A DNA stretch of 24,383 nucleotides, taken from the NCBI GenBank assembly GCA_002404515.1, contig DHJV01000004.1, forward strand, positions 1 through 24,383, in the 5' to 3' direction. The notes beneath the pieces were generated by a model. That model made no database searches. It was given only the letters and a program-made list of their open reading frames with translations, and was not told the origin of the DNA. This stretch comes from Lachnospiraceae bacterium UBA4711 (GTDB taxonomy: Bacteria > Bacillota > Clostridia > Lachnospirales > Lachnospiraceae). Below are positions 7,463-17,500 of the stretch, piece by piece. Positions within the stretch are counted from its first letter, which is position 1. Every line of letters starts with the position of its first letter. Made by a program: the position numbers and the translations under genes.

Positions 7463-8357
7463 ATGTTACACACAATTGAAAATGATTGTTTGAAAGTCAC
7501 GGTATCCGACCATGGTGCCGAACTTACAAGTGTCTACGATAAGGGGGCAGGATTTCGAACGGATCTGGTGTGCCGATCCGGCTGTCTGGAACCGCCACGC
7601 CCCAGTGCTGTTCCCATTTGTCGGAAAGGTGAAAGACGGTGCCTATCGTTACAACGGAAATACCTACGCCATGAAGACACAGCATGGCTTCGCGCGCGAT
7701 GCAGAATTCACCTGCGTCGAGAAAACCACAGATTCTATCACGCACAAGCTTATGTATTCAGATGACACGTTGCAGATCTATCCGTTTCAATTCGAGCTTC
7801 TGATCACGCACCGCTTGGATACAGAAAATCCACGTCTTCTGCACGTCACATGGACGGTAAAAAATCTCGGTTCTGATGAGATGTTATATTCCATCGGCGG
7901 ACATCCGGGATTCCAGATTGCACCGGGGCATGTACGAAACGAATATTCCATTGCCCTGCCGGATGCAAATCCTCGTCACTATCTCCTGCTTGATGCAGCT
8001 GGTTCCGGACTTGCCGATACGAGTAAGAGTTATCCATTCAACGATGCTGGCCATGCGTACGTTCCTGTCTCAGATACGCTGTTCGACAACGACGCCCTGG
8101 TCTTCGAGGACGGACAGCTTCCTAGTGTCGGACTCGTCGATGCTGACAGGAAACCATTCATCACGCTTACCTGCAAGGACTTCCCGTATGTTGGTATCTG
8201 GTCAAAACCGGAAGGTCCGTATATCTGCTTAGAGCCTTGGATCGGACGCACCGATAACATGGGGTTCACCGGAGATCTGAGCGAGAAGCCGGGCGAACAG
8301 AAACTCGATGCAAACGCAGAAGCCATACACACTTACACGATTGAATTTCACGACTAA
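7463..8357 (+). pseudogene. Aldose 1-epimerase family (LacX-like), single-base frameshift
   Basis: Two overlapping plus-strand frames make one protein. The N-terminus (MLHTIENDCLKVTVSDHGAE, from 7463 with a perfect AGGAGG site) fits the start of a LacX-type galactose mutarotase. After SVYDK the frame goes wrong, and the family sequence continues in the next frame as FERIWCADPAVWNRHAPVLF, then FVGKVKDG, TQHGFARD, SIGGHPGF and LEPWIGRTDN. Removing one G from the G5 run at 7543-7547 restores a 297-residue protein of normal length, reading DKGQDFERIW at the join. The rest is uninterrupted, with no other defects, so the lesion is recent, phase-variable or a sequencing error. Such enzymes interconvert sugar anomers, possibly for the galactose released by LacZ. 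A shorter start at 7512 would lack the first strand. Confidence 0.85.
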
Positions 8358-8387
8358 AGTTACATATTATACTAATTAACGAATGAA

Positions 8388-8420
8388 CAGGGACAGACAA
8401 TTCCACATTGCCTGTCCCTG
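8388..8420. terminator. Shared hairpin between converging epimerase and sbcC genes
   Basis: Perfect 9-bp stem CAGGGACAG/CTGTCCCTG, extended inward by CAAT/ATTG after one mismatch. It lies between two converging genes. The T-rich tracts are modest on both sides (CTTCTATATTT on plus, TTCATTCGTTAATT on minus), so it is probably a bidirectional terminator. Confidence 0.65.
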
Positions 8421-8435
8421 CTTCTATATTTACTC

Positions 8436-11400
8436 TTATACCGCTGTCTCCATATGAATCCGGCTGCCGCCTCTGCATTTGGTAACACGCAGCTTCTGTG
8501 GAATATCCATCAGTTCATCCCGGTGACTGATGATGCCGACCAGCTTGTTTTCTCCTGACATGCTGAGCAACGCATCCTTTGTCTCCTCCAGCGACTTCGA
8601 ATCCAACGTACCAAAGCCCTCATCGACAAACAATGCATCCATCTGGATACCACCGCGATTTTCCGCGATTGTATCCGACAAGCCAAGTGCCAGCGATAAC
8701 GACGCTTTAAAGCTCTCACCGCCTGACAGATTTCCAACCGGACGGCGTTTTCCTGTGCTGATATCCAGCACCTCCAGATCCAGAAATGTATTGGTCTGTT
8801 TTCCAACCGTGTTCGTCTGTCGGTACAACTGAAACTGGTTGTCACTCATCGGAAGCAAATGACGGTTTGCCGCCTGAAGGATGCTGTCAAAGCCTGCTGC
8901 CTGAATATACTGTTCAAACGTGATTCTTCCGTTTCCTGTCTGCCCGGATACAAGATTGTACAACCGGTAGCTTGTATCGTTTTCCTTTTTTGCCTTCTCA
9001 TATGCCATCTGCTGTGCACGGATATTTTGCTGTTTTTCCCTGTTATTTTGTATGCGGAACAGCACGGTCTGCAATGCTGTCCGAAGCGTTTCCACCTGTG
9101 CACGCTTTCCAGTATATTCCTGCTGTAACTGTCCGAGATCAACCAGCGTCCGATGTCTGGCATCCTGCTCCTGTTCTAACTGTGTCAGTCTGGCAGCAAC
9201 CTCCGTTACCTTTTTATCATAGTCTGCCAGTTTCGTTTCGTCTGTGTGTATCTCTGCATCGGTTGCAACCTGTGCCTGCATCTCCTCAACCGATACAAAC
9301 CGACAGGCCGTCAGTTTCTCATTCAGGCGCTGTCTTAACATCTGCGTATCGGTCTTTTGCTGTTCAAGCGCCTGCTTCTGCGTTGCAATGGATGCCTGTA
9401 TGCGTGCCACCGCTTCATCTGCGGATTTCTTTTCTTTCGCCGCTGTATCAAGCGCTGTCTGAATCTCCGTCACACGGGTCTTTGCCTGATTCCCCGCCTG
9501 CTTCGCCGACTCCCAATCTGAATACGATAATGTCTGTAACGCTGCAGCGGTTGCCTGTGCAGATGCCTGCTTTGCAATAAGCGATTGTCTCTCCTCTACA
9601 AGCGTCTTTCGCTGCTCTGCAAGCTGTACGGTTTCTGCCCCCTGCGCACGCGCAAGCGCTGCTTCCACCTTGCGCAGCTTCTCACAGTTTTTCTGCAATA
9701 TATCAAGTTTCCCTCTGCTTTGCGCAACTGCATCAATCAGCTTTACCCGCTGTCTCTCGAAGATTGCAAGCAGCTTGTCTAACTCCGATATATCATCAAC
9801 CGTCTCCACCGACATACAGCTCTGTATCTGCTCTTTTAACTGTAGCTCTTTTGCCTGCATATCTGCCCGCAAAGACGAAGCTCTGGCAGTTGCCTGATTA
9901 AACGCTTCCAGTTTTTTCTCTTCCACTGCCTTTAATTTTTTGCATTGTTCCTCTGTCACAGACGCCTCAACCAATGTTGCAAGCTTCACATGATGCGTGG
10001 CTCCACACACAGGACACGGTTCTCCCTCTGCCAGATCACTTGCCAGAATTCCTACCAGATTCGCCCGATACAATCTGTCTGCATGAGTATATGCTTCCTT
10101 CGCCAACTCATATGCATCCTGATTTTTCCGGTATTCGTTCTGTGCTTCCTCTAACTCCTGCTGCTTCCTTTTCCATGCAGGAATCAGATTTTTTGCAATG
10201 GATTCTGTCTTTTTCTGACTGTCCAGCAGTTTGTCATATGCTGCCTGTGCCTGTGCAAGCTGCTGTGGCTCTTCCTTCCACATCGCCTGCTGCTCCTGCA
10301 ACTCTTTAATCCGCTTCTGCAATGTCTGTTCCGCTGTTCCAAGTGCTGCTTCCTGCTGTTCCTGTGCCGCAAGCTGTAGCTGCAGCTGTCCAAGTTCGTG
10401 TTGCAGCATTTCCCGCTCTTTGTAGCGCGGCTCTTCCTCATGCACTTTATCGACGATTTTCTGGCATTGCTCCGCTTCCGGACGTAACGCCTCCGTGTCT
10501 TTCACCTTCACGTCTGCCATCTCCGCACGCGTTTGACAATCCGCAAGTGTCTGCGTTCCATCTGCGATCAGCTGTTTTGTCCGTTGCCATTCACGTTCCT
10601 TTGCGGCCCACGCATCATACTCCGGCTTTACTTTATAAGTTGCCTGCTTCCTTCGATCGAGCTGTATCCTCCGTTCTTCAAATAATCCCTTTTGAGATTC
10701 TAATACTTCCTGTTCTTGCTTCGTCCGCGCATACCTCTCCAAAACTTCATTGTTATTCTTTGCCGACACGAGTGTGCCCTGTAACTTCTGCAGTTCCTCT
10801 TCCGCCTGCGCAAGCACAGTCTCCTTCTGACCTGCTTGTTCCGTATCTTCCTCGATGATCGCCTGCAGCAGTGTAAGCATCTCTTCGATATTCCATACCG
10901 ATTTGCTATCCTGTAACTTCTCCTGCAGATCACAGATACGCTGCGCCACGGACAGTGGTTGTTCTTTCGAATCCTCCGACAAATCCTCTGCCGAAATTCC
11001 AGATATCCCTTCTGAAATCTCTGCCGGCTCCACCTTCACCTCGCGGAACGACTGGGAAATGCTCTGTTCCTTTTCCTTTCGTGCAGCATAGCTTACATCC
11101 ATTCGATTTTTCAGTTTCAGTTCCAGCTTCTTATAGGCATCGGTCTGAAAGATTGTACGCAGGATGTCCGTCCGCTCGTTCGTCTTCGCATTTAAGAGCT
11201 TCCAGAATTCTCCCTGTGCAATCATCGCAACCTGCATAAACTGTCCTGCATCCATATTCAGAAGCTGTGGAATCGCGCCCGGTTTCTCTTTCGTTCCATC
11301 GACGTTCTTAGCGCCTTCGAGCGTCGTTCCATCCGGCTGATAGAAGATCACCTTTTCTGCCTGCTCATCCGGCTTTCCATTTCGGTTCGTATACTTAAAA

Positions 11401-11690
11401 CTCGGTTTTCTGCACACATGATAATCCTTGCCCTGATGGGTAAAATAAAAATCGACAAAGCTTTCCACTTTCTTATCCACGTACTCGCTTTTCAGATTCT
11501 TCGTGTCGCGGTAGCTTCCGCTCGCTTCCCCATAAAGCGCATAGCTGATTGCATCAAAAATCGTTGTTTTACCTGCACCTGTATCTCCACAAATTAAAAA
11601 CAATCCTTTCTGCTCAAACCGGGTGAAATCAATCTCCGTCTGCTCCGCATATGCCCCAAACGCCTGCATTACCAATCTAGTCGGCTTCAT
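8436..11690 (-). CDS. sbcC: DNA double-strand break processing ATPase SbcC
   Basis: SMC-like subunit (1084 aa) of the SbcCD (Mre11-Rad50 type) nuclease, which opens hairpins and trims blocked DNA ends. Residues 35-43 hold the Walker A motif GDTGAGKTT. Long glutamine- and alanine-rich coiled coils flank a zinc hook CPVCG near residue 557. The C-terminal lobe has the signature LSGGESF (about 985), Walker B with FVDEGFGTLD (about 1023) and the SHRDEL switch. The length is normal for the family. The start at 11690 (MKPTRLVMQAFG) has AGGAGG 9 nt upstream and overlaps the sbcD end by 14 nt, so translation is probably coupled. The in-frame start at 11711 adds seven non-family residues. Confidence 0.95.
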   Translation of the reverse strand: MKPTRLVMQAFGAYAEQTEIDFTRFEQKGLFLICGDTGAGKTTIFDAISYALYGEASGSYRDTKNLKSEYVDKKVESFVDFYFTHQGKDYHVCRKPSFKYTNRNGKPDEQAEKVIFYQPDGTTLEGAKNVDGTKEKPGAIPQLLNMDAGQFMQVAMIAQGEFWKLLNAKTNERTDILRTIFQTDAYKKLELKLKNRMDVSYAARKEKEQSISQSFREVKVEPAEISEGISGISAEDLSEDSKEQPLSVAQRICDLQEKLQDSKSVWNIEEMLTLLQAIIEEDTEQAGQKETVLAQAEEELQKLQGTLVSAKNNNEVLERYARTKQEQEVLESQKGLFEERRIQLDRRKQATYKVKPEYDAWAAKEREWQRTKQLIADGTQTLADCQTRAEMADVKVKDTEALRPEAEQCQKIVDKVHEEEPRYKEREMLQHELGQLQLQLAAQEQQEAALGTAEQTLQKRIKELQEQQAMWKEEPQQLAQAQAAYDKLLDSQKKTESIAKNLIPAWKRKQQELEEAQNEYRKNQDAYELAKEAYTHADRLYRANLVGILASDLAEGEPCPVCGATHHVKLATLVEASVTEEQCKKLKAVEEKKLEAFNQATARASSLRADMQAKELQLKEQIQSCMSVETVDDISELDKLLAIFERQRVKLIDAVAQSRGKLDILQKNCEKLRKVEAALARAQGAETVQLAEQRKTLVEERQSLIAKQASAQATAAALQTLSYSDWESAKQAGNQAKTRVTEIQTALDTAAKEKKSADEAVARIQASIATQKQALEQQKTDTQMLRQRLNEKLTACRFVSVEEMQAQVATDAEIHTDETKLADYDKKVTEVAARLTQLEQEQDARHRTLVDLGQLQQEYTGKRAQVETLRTALQTVLFRIQNNREKQQNIRAQQMAYEKAKKENDTSYRLYNLVSGQTGNGRITFEQYIQAAGFDSILQAANRHLLPMSDNQFQLYRQTNTVGKQTNTFLDLEVLDISTGKRRPVGNLSGGESFKASLSLALGLSDTIAENRGGIQMDALFVDEGFGTLDSKSLEETKDALLSMSGENKLVGIISHRDELMDIPQKLRVTKCRGGSRIHMETAV

Positions 11691-12873
11691 AGATTCCCAC
11701 CTCCTTCGCAACGTCCTTCATCATATCCATTTCCTCTTCACTGATCTGGACGCCATACATCTGCTTATAAAAATCAGCGATCAGCTCCTCATACGTCCGG
11801 CTCTGTGTTGCCTGCACTACATCTACATGTGACAACTCGCGTGTACGGGAGTTATCATAATCCAGTTTTATCGTGTTCGGATAATATTGTCGCATGATCC
11901 GCATTGCATCTGGGACAATATCCTCATCCGTCAGTGTCACATAGACAAAATCCTGTGCACGTTCTATTTGATTTTCTTCCTTTACAATCTCTGTAAACGT
12001 TCCCCTGATATGTATGAGATCCCGCATCGGAACAAGTTTCTCCAGTTCGATTGTGACCTGTCCTTCTCCATCCACTGTCACGATTGGTATCTGTTTTGCA
12101 CCATCCCGTTCACGCACACCGCCCGGAATCTGCTTCACCGAACCAGACTCTGACAAGGAGTACTTGAGCGGCGAACCAGCATACCGCACTTGCTCTCTGC
12201 CGACACTCTGCGACGAATGGATATGTCCAAGTGCCACATAACAAAATGCATCGAAACAGTCATACCCTATCTTCTCTACCGTTCCGACATGCTGTGTCAG
12301 CGCACCCTCAGAGCCTCCCAGCGTTGGGTCTTTGCCCTTTCCTGATACAAACTGGTGCGCCACTAAAATGTTTCTCTGTGCCGGATCGATCTCTGCGTGT
12401 GCCAGCACCTCCCGCACCGCATCCTCATACGTCTCGATCTTTGCCTCCGGGAACGCACGCTTCACCTGGGATGCTTTCACGAACGGGAGCTGATAGATAT
12501 GCACAGCCCCGTAAGCATCCTCTATCACATGATGGAATAATTCTCCCTGATATTTGGCAGCGATATGCACATCATTTGCCGCAAATAAGCTGCTTCCAAA
12601 ATTCAGTCGCTCGTCCGAATCATGATTTCCGCTAATCATGTACACCTGCAACTGCTGCGCAACCAGTGCCCGGATGAATTCATCCAAGATCTGCACCGCC
12701 CCTTCACTTGGTACCGTCTTGTCAAACACATCTCCGGCAATCAGAACCGCATCCACCTGCTTTGCCTCGGCAATCTCCAAGATCTGTCGCAGAATGTACC
12801 GCTGGTCATCCTTCAGATCAAAATCCCCCAATGTTTTTCCCAGATGTAAATCTGCCAAATGTAAAAACTTCAT
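11677..12873 (-). CDS. sbcD: Exonuclease subunit SbcD
   Basis: Calcineurin-like phosphodiesterase (398 aa), the Mn2+-dependent nuclease subunit of SbcCD. Metal-binding motifs are in order: HLADLHLGK (Asp8, His10), AGDVFDK (Asp48), SGNHDS (Asn83, His84) and LGHIHSSQ (around 217). The C-terminal part carries the SbcD cap region. The start at 12873 follows a GAGAGGTGA ribosome binding site that also contains the stop codon of the upstream small gene, 4 nt away. The upstream in-frame start at 12900 is inside that gene and is rejected. It forms an operon with the 98-residue gene before it and sbcC after it. Confidence 0.95.
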   Translation of the reverse strand: MKFLHLADLHLGKTLGDFDLKDDQRYILRQILEIAEAKQVDAVLIAGDVFDKTVPSEGAVQILDEFIRALVAQQLQVYMISGNHDSDERLNFGSSLFAANDVHIAAKYQGELFHHVIEDAYGAVHIYQLPFVKASQVKRAFPEAKIETYEDAVREVLAHAEIDPAQRNILVAHQFVSGKGKDPTLGGSEGALTQHVGTVEKIGYDCFDAFCYVALGHIHSSQSVGREQVRYAGSPLKYSLSESGSVKQIPGGVRERDGAKQIPIVTVDGEGQVTIELEKLVPMRDLIHIRGTFTEIVKEENQIERAQDFVYVTLTDEDIVPDAMRIMRQYYPNTIKLDYDNSRTRELSHVDVVQATQSRTYEELIADFYKQMYGVQISEEEMDMMKDVAKEVGIYEAD

Positions 12874-12877
12874 ACTC

Positions 12878-13174
12878 TCACCTCTCCGGTATCTGTTCAT
12901 TCAGCCATGCAAGCACAGCTTCCCTTCCTTCCGCATCAAACGGAAATGTTTTCCTTGTGATCTGCTCCTCCGGTGTTTTCTCATAGCAGGTACTTGCATG
13001 CCATATACACACCTCAAAGAAATTTTCCGAAGTCGGCTCGCCGCCTTCCTCCTCCGGCTCATGCTCGACCGTGAGCTTTGCGATCCGGTACCGTGGTCCG
13101 TAAATATCGCCACCCGTCAGAATTCCTTTTGCATTATAAAATGGTAAATCAAATATCACTTCACCTGTAATCAC
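12878..13174 (-). CDS. Small hypothetical protein leading the sbcDC operon
   Basis: A 98-residue soluble, acidic protein of no family I recognise. It reads like a small beta-rich fold: VITGEVIFDLPFY, then GPRYRIAKLTVE, an acidic loop EPEEEGGE, FFEVCIWHAS, and a C-terminal helix REAVLAWLNEQIPER. A GTG start at 13174 is chosen because GGGAGGA lies about 6 nt upstream. The upstream ATG at 13189 lacks such a site and would include the ribosome binding site as coding. It is the first gene of the operon and ends 4 nt before sbcD, with its stop codon inside the sbcD ribosome binding site, so its expression is tied to SbcCD. A role in DNA repair is an inference from position only. Confidence 0.75.
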   Translation of the reverse strand: MITGEVIFDLPFYNAKGILTGGDIYGPRYRIAKLTVEHEPEEEGGEPTSENFFEVCIWHASTCYEKTPEEQITRKTFPFDAEGREAVLAWLNEQIPER

Positions 13175-13220
13175 GCGTATTCCTCCCATATGTTTCGTTC
13201 TTATAAATTTTACTTTTATC

Positions 13221-13229
13221 ATTATAGCA
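13221..13229 (-). promoter_or_regulatory. Promoter of the small gene-sbcD-sbcC operon
   Basis: Minus-strand extended -10 TGCTATAAT (TATAAT at 13221-13226). The -35 is weak (TTAGAA at 18-nt spacing), as is common for extended -10 promoters. It lies about 47 nt before the GTG start. Confidence 0.6.
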
Positions 13230-13307
13230 TACGGAAGCATATTTTCTAAACAAAAAAGAAACTGATTCATTTTCCTGCATCCATCTATGGAATCTCTTGT
13301 CGGTTTG

Positions 13308-13316
13308 TGCTAGAAT
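13308..13316 (+). promoter_or_regulatory. Promoter of alr
   Basis: Extended -10 TGCTAGAAT (TAGAAT at 13311-13316) with no convincing -35. It lies 36 nt before the alr start and diverges from the sbcDC operon promoter about 85 bp away. Confidence 0.5.
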
Positions 13317-13351
13317 AGGTATCAAAATATTGCATAATCGAGGTGCGAAAG

Positions 13352-14521
13352 ATGGATTCCACATTGAAACGAACATGGGCAGAAATCGACTTGGATGCCC
13401 TTGCTCATAACTATAAAACATTGCGTGACCGGATCGGTGCCAATGTCAAATTTTTAGGTGTTGTGAAGGCTGATGCCTACGGACACGGTTCCGTACAGGT
13501 CAGCCGCCTTCTGCAGGAGCTTGGCGCTGATTATCTGGCTGTCAGCAGCATCGACGAAGCGGTAGAGCTTCGCCTGAACGACATCACCATGCCGATTCTG
13601 ATTCTCGGACATACGCCGAAGGAACAGGTCAGCCGCCTGATCGAATACAACATCACACAGGCTGTTACCTGTAAGGCAAAGGCACTTGAATACAGTGAAG
13701 AGGCCGTGAAATGCGGTGGTACATTGAAGATTCACATCAAAGTTGACACCGGAATGTCCCGACTGGGATATCTGTGCGACGGGGATTATTTTGATACCGG
13801 AGTGGAAGGTATCTGCGAGGGCTGTTCCCTTCCGGGACTTGAAGCCGAAGGTATCTTTACACATTTTGCCGTGTCTGATGAACCGGGCGATGCATGCAAA
13901 GCCTACACGGAGCATCAGTTCCAGTTATTTATCGACGTGATCAAAAGCGTCGAAGAAAAGCTTGGCAAACGGTTCGCCATCCGCCACTGTGCCAATACTG
14001 GTGCGGTTGCCCGTTATCCGGAAACATGGCTTGATATGGTAAGACCGGGACTTTTGTTATACGGATATGGTGAATTCGCAGACGAACTTGGACTTCAGCC
14101 GGTCATGAGCTTAAAGACAACTGTCAGCACAATCAAGACCTATCCGGCTGGTACCGCAATCAGCTACGGCGGCATCTATGTAACGGACAAGACAACACGT
14201 ATGGGCGTCATCCCTTACGGCTATGCCGATGGATTCTTCCGTGCCCTGTCTAACCGCTGTACCCTGATGTCGGACGAAGGTCCGGTTCCACAGCGCGGAA
14301 AGATCTGCATGGATATGTGTATGATTGATCTGACGGACAAGATGCAGGTCGATGTCGGCAGTGAAATTGAGATCTTCGGAAAGAAGAACTCCATCAACGA
14401 TATGGCAGCTCTGGCAAACACGATTCCATACGAATTAACCTGTGCCGTCAGCAAGCGTGTTCCAAGATTCTATTACCGAAACGGAAAGATGATTGAAAAA
14501 GAATTACTGCTGCGTGGGTAA
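13352..14521 (+). CDS. alr: Alanine racemase
   Basis: Fold-type III PLP enzyme (389 aa) that interconverts L- and D-alanine for peptidoglycan. The PLP lysine is Lys39 in VVKADAYGHG. The second catalytic residue, a tyrosine from the other subunit, is in AISYGG (about Tyr272). Other family blocks are HIKVDTGMSRLG, HCANTGAVAR, DMVRPGLLLYGY and GKICMDMCMIDLTD. The ATG at 13352 is chosen because GAGGTG lies 6 nt upstream; the GTG at 13343 is part of that ribosome binding site. Many Firmicutes have two such genes, one of them catabolic or linked to sporulation. The isolated position here fits a housekeeping copy, but the sequence does not settle this. Confidence 0.95.
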   Translation: MDSTLKRTWAEIDLDALAHNYKTLRDRIGANVKFLGVVKADAYGHGSVQVSRLLQELGADYLAVSSIDEAVELRLNDITMPILILGHTPKEQVSRLIEYNITQAVTCKAKALEYSEEAVKCGGTLKIHIKVDTGMSRLGYLCDGDYFDTGVEGICEGCSLPGLEAEGIFTHFAVSDEPGDACKAYTEHQFQLFIDVIKSVEEKLGKRFAIRHCANTGAVARYPETWLDMVRPGLLLYGYGEFADELGLQPVMSLKTTVSTIKTYPAGTAISYGGIYVTDKTTRMGVIPYGYADGFFRALSNRCTLMSDEGPVPQRGKICMDMCMIDLTDKMQVDVGSEIEIFGKKNSINDMAALANTIPYELTCAVSKRVPRFYYRNGKMIEKELLLRG

Positions 14522-14534
14522 TTACATAGACACG

Positions 14535-14566
14535 AAAAAGCCGAGACAAAAGTCCCAGCTTTTTTG
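14535..14566. terminator. Terminator between converging alr and lacZ
   Basis: AAAAAGC/GCTTTTT stem continued by GAC/GTC through two mismatches, with T runs at the outer end on either strand. It sits in the 57-nt gap between the two converging genes and probably ends both transcripts. Confidence 0.7.
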
Positions 14567-14578
14567 TTATATATCGTT

Positions 14579-17500
14579 TTATGCTTTCACATACGGAACG
14601 AGTGTAAACCCAAACTGAAATTTTTTCTCATCGAATCGATATGCCGCAAGCACTTCCGGACCACAACTGTTGGAGCCGATGCCATTTAACGCATAATCGA
14701 TACACAATACCGTGCTGTCCGATTCTTCCAATTCATAATTGTGCTTTGCCTGCGTCAGCATTTCCTGTGTGTAGTTTGACGCCTGAAATGAAAATGGTGT
14801 CTCAGACACTGCCGCGATTCCGTACCGCGCGTTGTGCAGCTCGACATAATCACAATCGAAATGACTGCCGTTTTCCTGCGGCATGATATAGTCCTCATGC
14901 AGATCTTTCACCGCACTGTGATACAATCCATGACTCGCGGCTCTGTGCTTGTCACGGTAGCTCTCCTGCGGTCCCATACCATAATACGAAACCTCCGAAA
15001 GATTCTTGTCTAAGAATACGCGCACGCCAAATCTCGGAAGCTCCGGGAACTCCGCATCCTTGCTTACCTCCATTGAAGCGGTAATTCTTCCTGAACTTTC
15101 CACCTTCCACACAAGCTCGACATCCAGAATCTTCTGTACCGTTGGTGCCACAACGCCGACATGACTCATCACGATCACGCCATACCGGTTCTGAATCGTC
15201 TCCACCTTATACGCTCTTATGTACGCCTCGTGAAAATGCGCATTCTCCCATTTTTCGCGGATATACATATCATTATCCGTCGGCGCTCTCCAGATGTTCA
15301 GCTCCATCGGATGGTTCAGATAGTCCCGTCCTGCATATTGAAGCTTCGTAAAAAGTCCGGTTCGCTTGCTGATTACATATGAAAAATCACTCGCTTTTAA
15401 TGCGATTTCTGTATCGGTTTCGCTGACGCTGATCTCATTTTTTTCTTCCGCTTCTGCCAGCCATTTGACTGCCGTCTGGTTTCTGCCATCGGCATTGGTA
15501 AGCAGCACCTCGTCAAATCCCAATTCATGCTTCGCAGGGAGCAATGGAATCTCTTTTTTCAACTGATACCAAAGCTTAAGGTATACCTTGCCGCTCTGTG
15601 GAATGTCCAATTTGAGTGTCATCACACCATCGCTGTGCGGTGCAGCTGATGCCCCATCCAGTACACCCTTTTGCACGCACAGACCATCCACAGTCACCTC
15701 GTACAGGATATCTGTATAGTCGCTTATATCATCAAAATCCATGTAGTTATGCAGCACAAGTCTGCCTGTTTCCGACTCGTAAGACACGACGCGCACCGGG
15801 CGGTACACATTCTTATATTCAAGCAATCCGGTATGTGGTGTACGATCTGGATACACCAGTCCATCCATACAGAAATTTCCATCATGGATTGTCTCGCCGT
15901 GATCGCCGCCATAATAATATTTCGTCTTTCCATTTTCCGCCTGTCCGTGTGCAATCGCATGATCGCACCACTCCCAGACGAATCCACCACACATCCGTGC
16001 ATCCTTCTGAATCATCCGGAAATAATCCTCCAGATCGCCGGGGCCATTTCCCATGCTATGGCAATATTCCACAAGCAGAAATGGCTTGCTCCCATCCTTC
16101 TCCAGATACTCCTCGATCTCAGAAAGTGCCGGGTACATCCGGCTGTACAGGTCAAGATTCGAATAGTCATACGTCACATCGTAATTCCGATAACGCGCAC
16201 TCTCATACTGCGTGATACGGGACGGATCATATTTCTTTGTCCACGCCAACGCCTTTTCAAAATTACATCCATACGCGCTCTCATTTCCCATCGACCAGAA
16301 AATGATACAGAACCGGTTTTTATCACGCGCAACCATACGCTTCACGCGATCGAGAATCGCAGGCTCCCATGCCGGATCATCTGCAATCTTCTCGTTCCAT
16401 TTTTTGAAGCGGTTGTAATCCGTATCCTCCTTGCGGTACAGCATAAATGGTCCATGCGCTTCGATATCTGCCTCATCACACACGAGGAATCCATACCGGT
16501 CACACATCTGGTAGAAATATGGTGCATTTGGATAATGGCTCGAACGGATCGCATTGAAATTGTGCTCCTTCATCAAGGTGAGATCCTTCTTGATCTTTAT
16601 AACATCAACTGTAAATCCTGTGACCGGGTCAGCGTCATGCCGGTTTACGCCGCGCAGCTTGACCGCCTGTCCATTGAAATATAGCACCCTGTCCTGTATC
16701 GCTACCGTACGCAAAGCGATTGCATCCACGATCGTCTCATCCGCACTTTGCAGGATAAGTGCGTACAAATACGGATGTTCCGTATTCCAAAGCTCCGGGT
16801 TCACAATCTCCAATGTCACAGTTCCCGCCTTGCTGATCTCTGCCTGTGCAGCCACTTCGCCTGCTGCATCTTCCAACGATATGGTGACCGGAGTCTCCTG
16901 ATAGTAGCTGATATCCAATGTAATTTTCGCACATGCTTCCGTGATTTCCGTTGTGATCCGGTAATCCTGTATCGCCTTTTCCGGCCGCTTCAGAAGATAG
17001 ACATCCCGGAAGATGCCACTCATCCGAAACTTATCCTGATCTTCGAGGTAAGAACCATCGCACCATTTCAAGACGAGTACAGCAATCGTATTCTCGCCCT
17101 CTTCTATCACATCCGTCACATCGAACTCACTCGTCGCATGGGACACCTGACTATATCCGGTATAGACGCCATTTACCCATACATAAAAACAGCTGTCCAC
17201 GCCCTCAAAGTTCAGGTATACCTTCGGTGCCTTCTCATCCCTGGCATAAGAAAACGTATACACATACGCCCCACACGGAATATCCTGCGGCACATAGGGC
17301 GGATCAAATGGAAATGGATAGCGGAAATTCGTATATTGATGCGTGTCATAGCCTGCCATCTGCCAGACACCCGGCACCGGAATCGTATCAAAGCCAGACG
17401 TATCATAACCACTCTCATAAAATGCGTCCTTCACATCATAGATGCTCTCAAAATACCGAAACTTCCACATGCCGTTTAACATCTGCACGCGGTCGGATGC

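Noticed and set aside
9244..10858. Several plus-strand open frames of 65-200 codons across the sbcC region
   Set aside because: They are antisense to a gene with intact family motifs throughout, are low-complexity (Cys, Ser, Pro-rich) and lack ribosome binding sites.
13175..13270. Longer start for the small gene before sbcD
   Set aside because: It covers the operon promoter and ribosome binding site; the GTG at 13174 has a strong site at the right spacing.
15671..16684. 337-codon plus-strand frame inside lacZ
   Set aside because: It is antisense to catalytic and structural motifs of an intact GH2 enzyme and has no recognisable domain or ribosome binding site.
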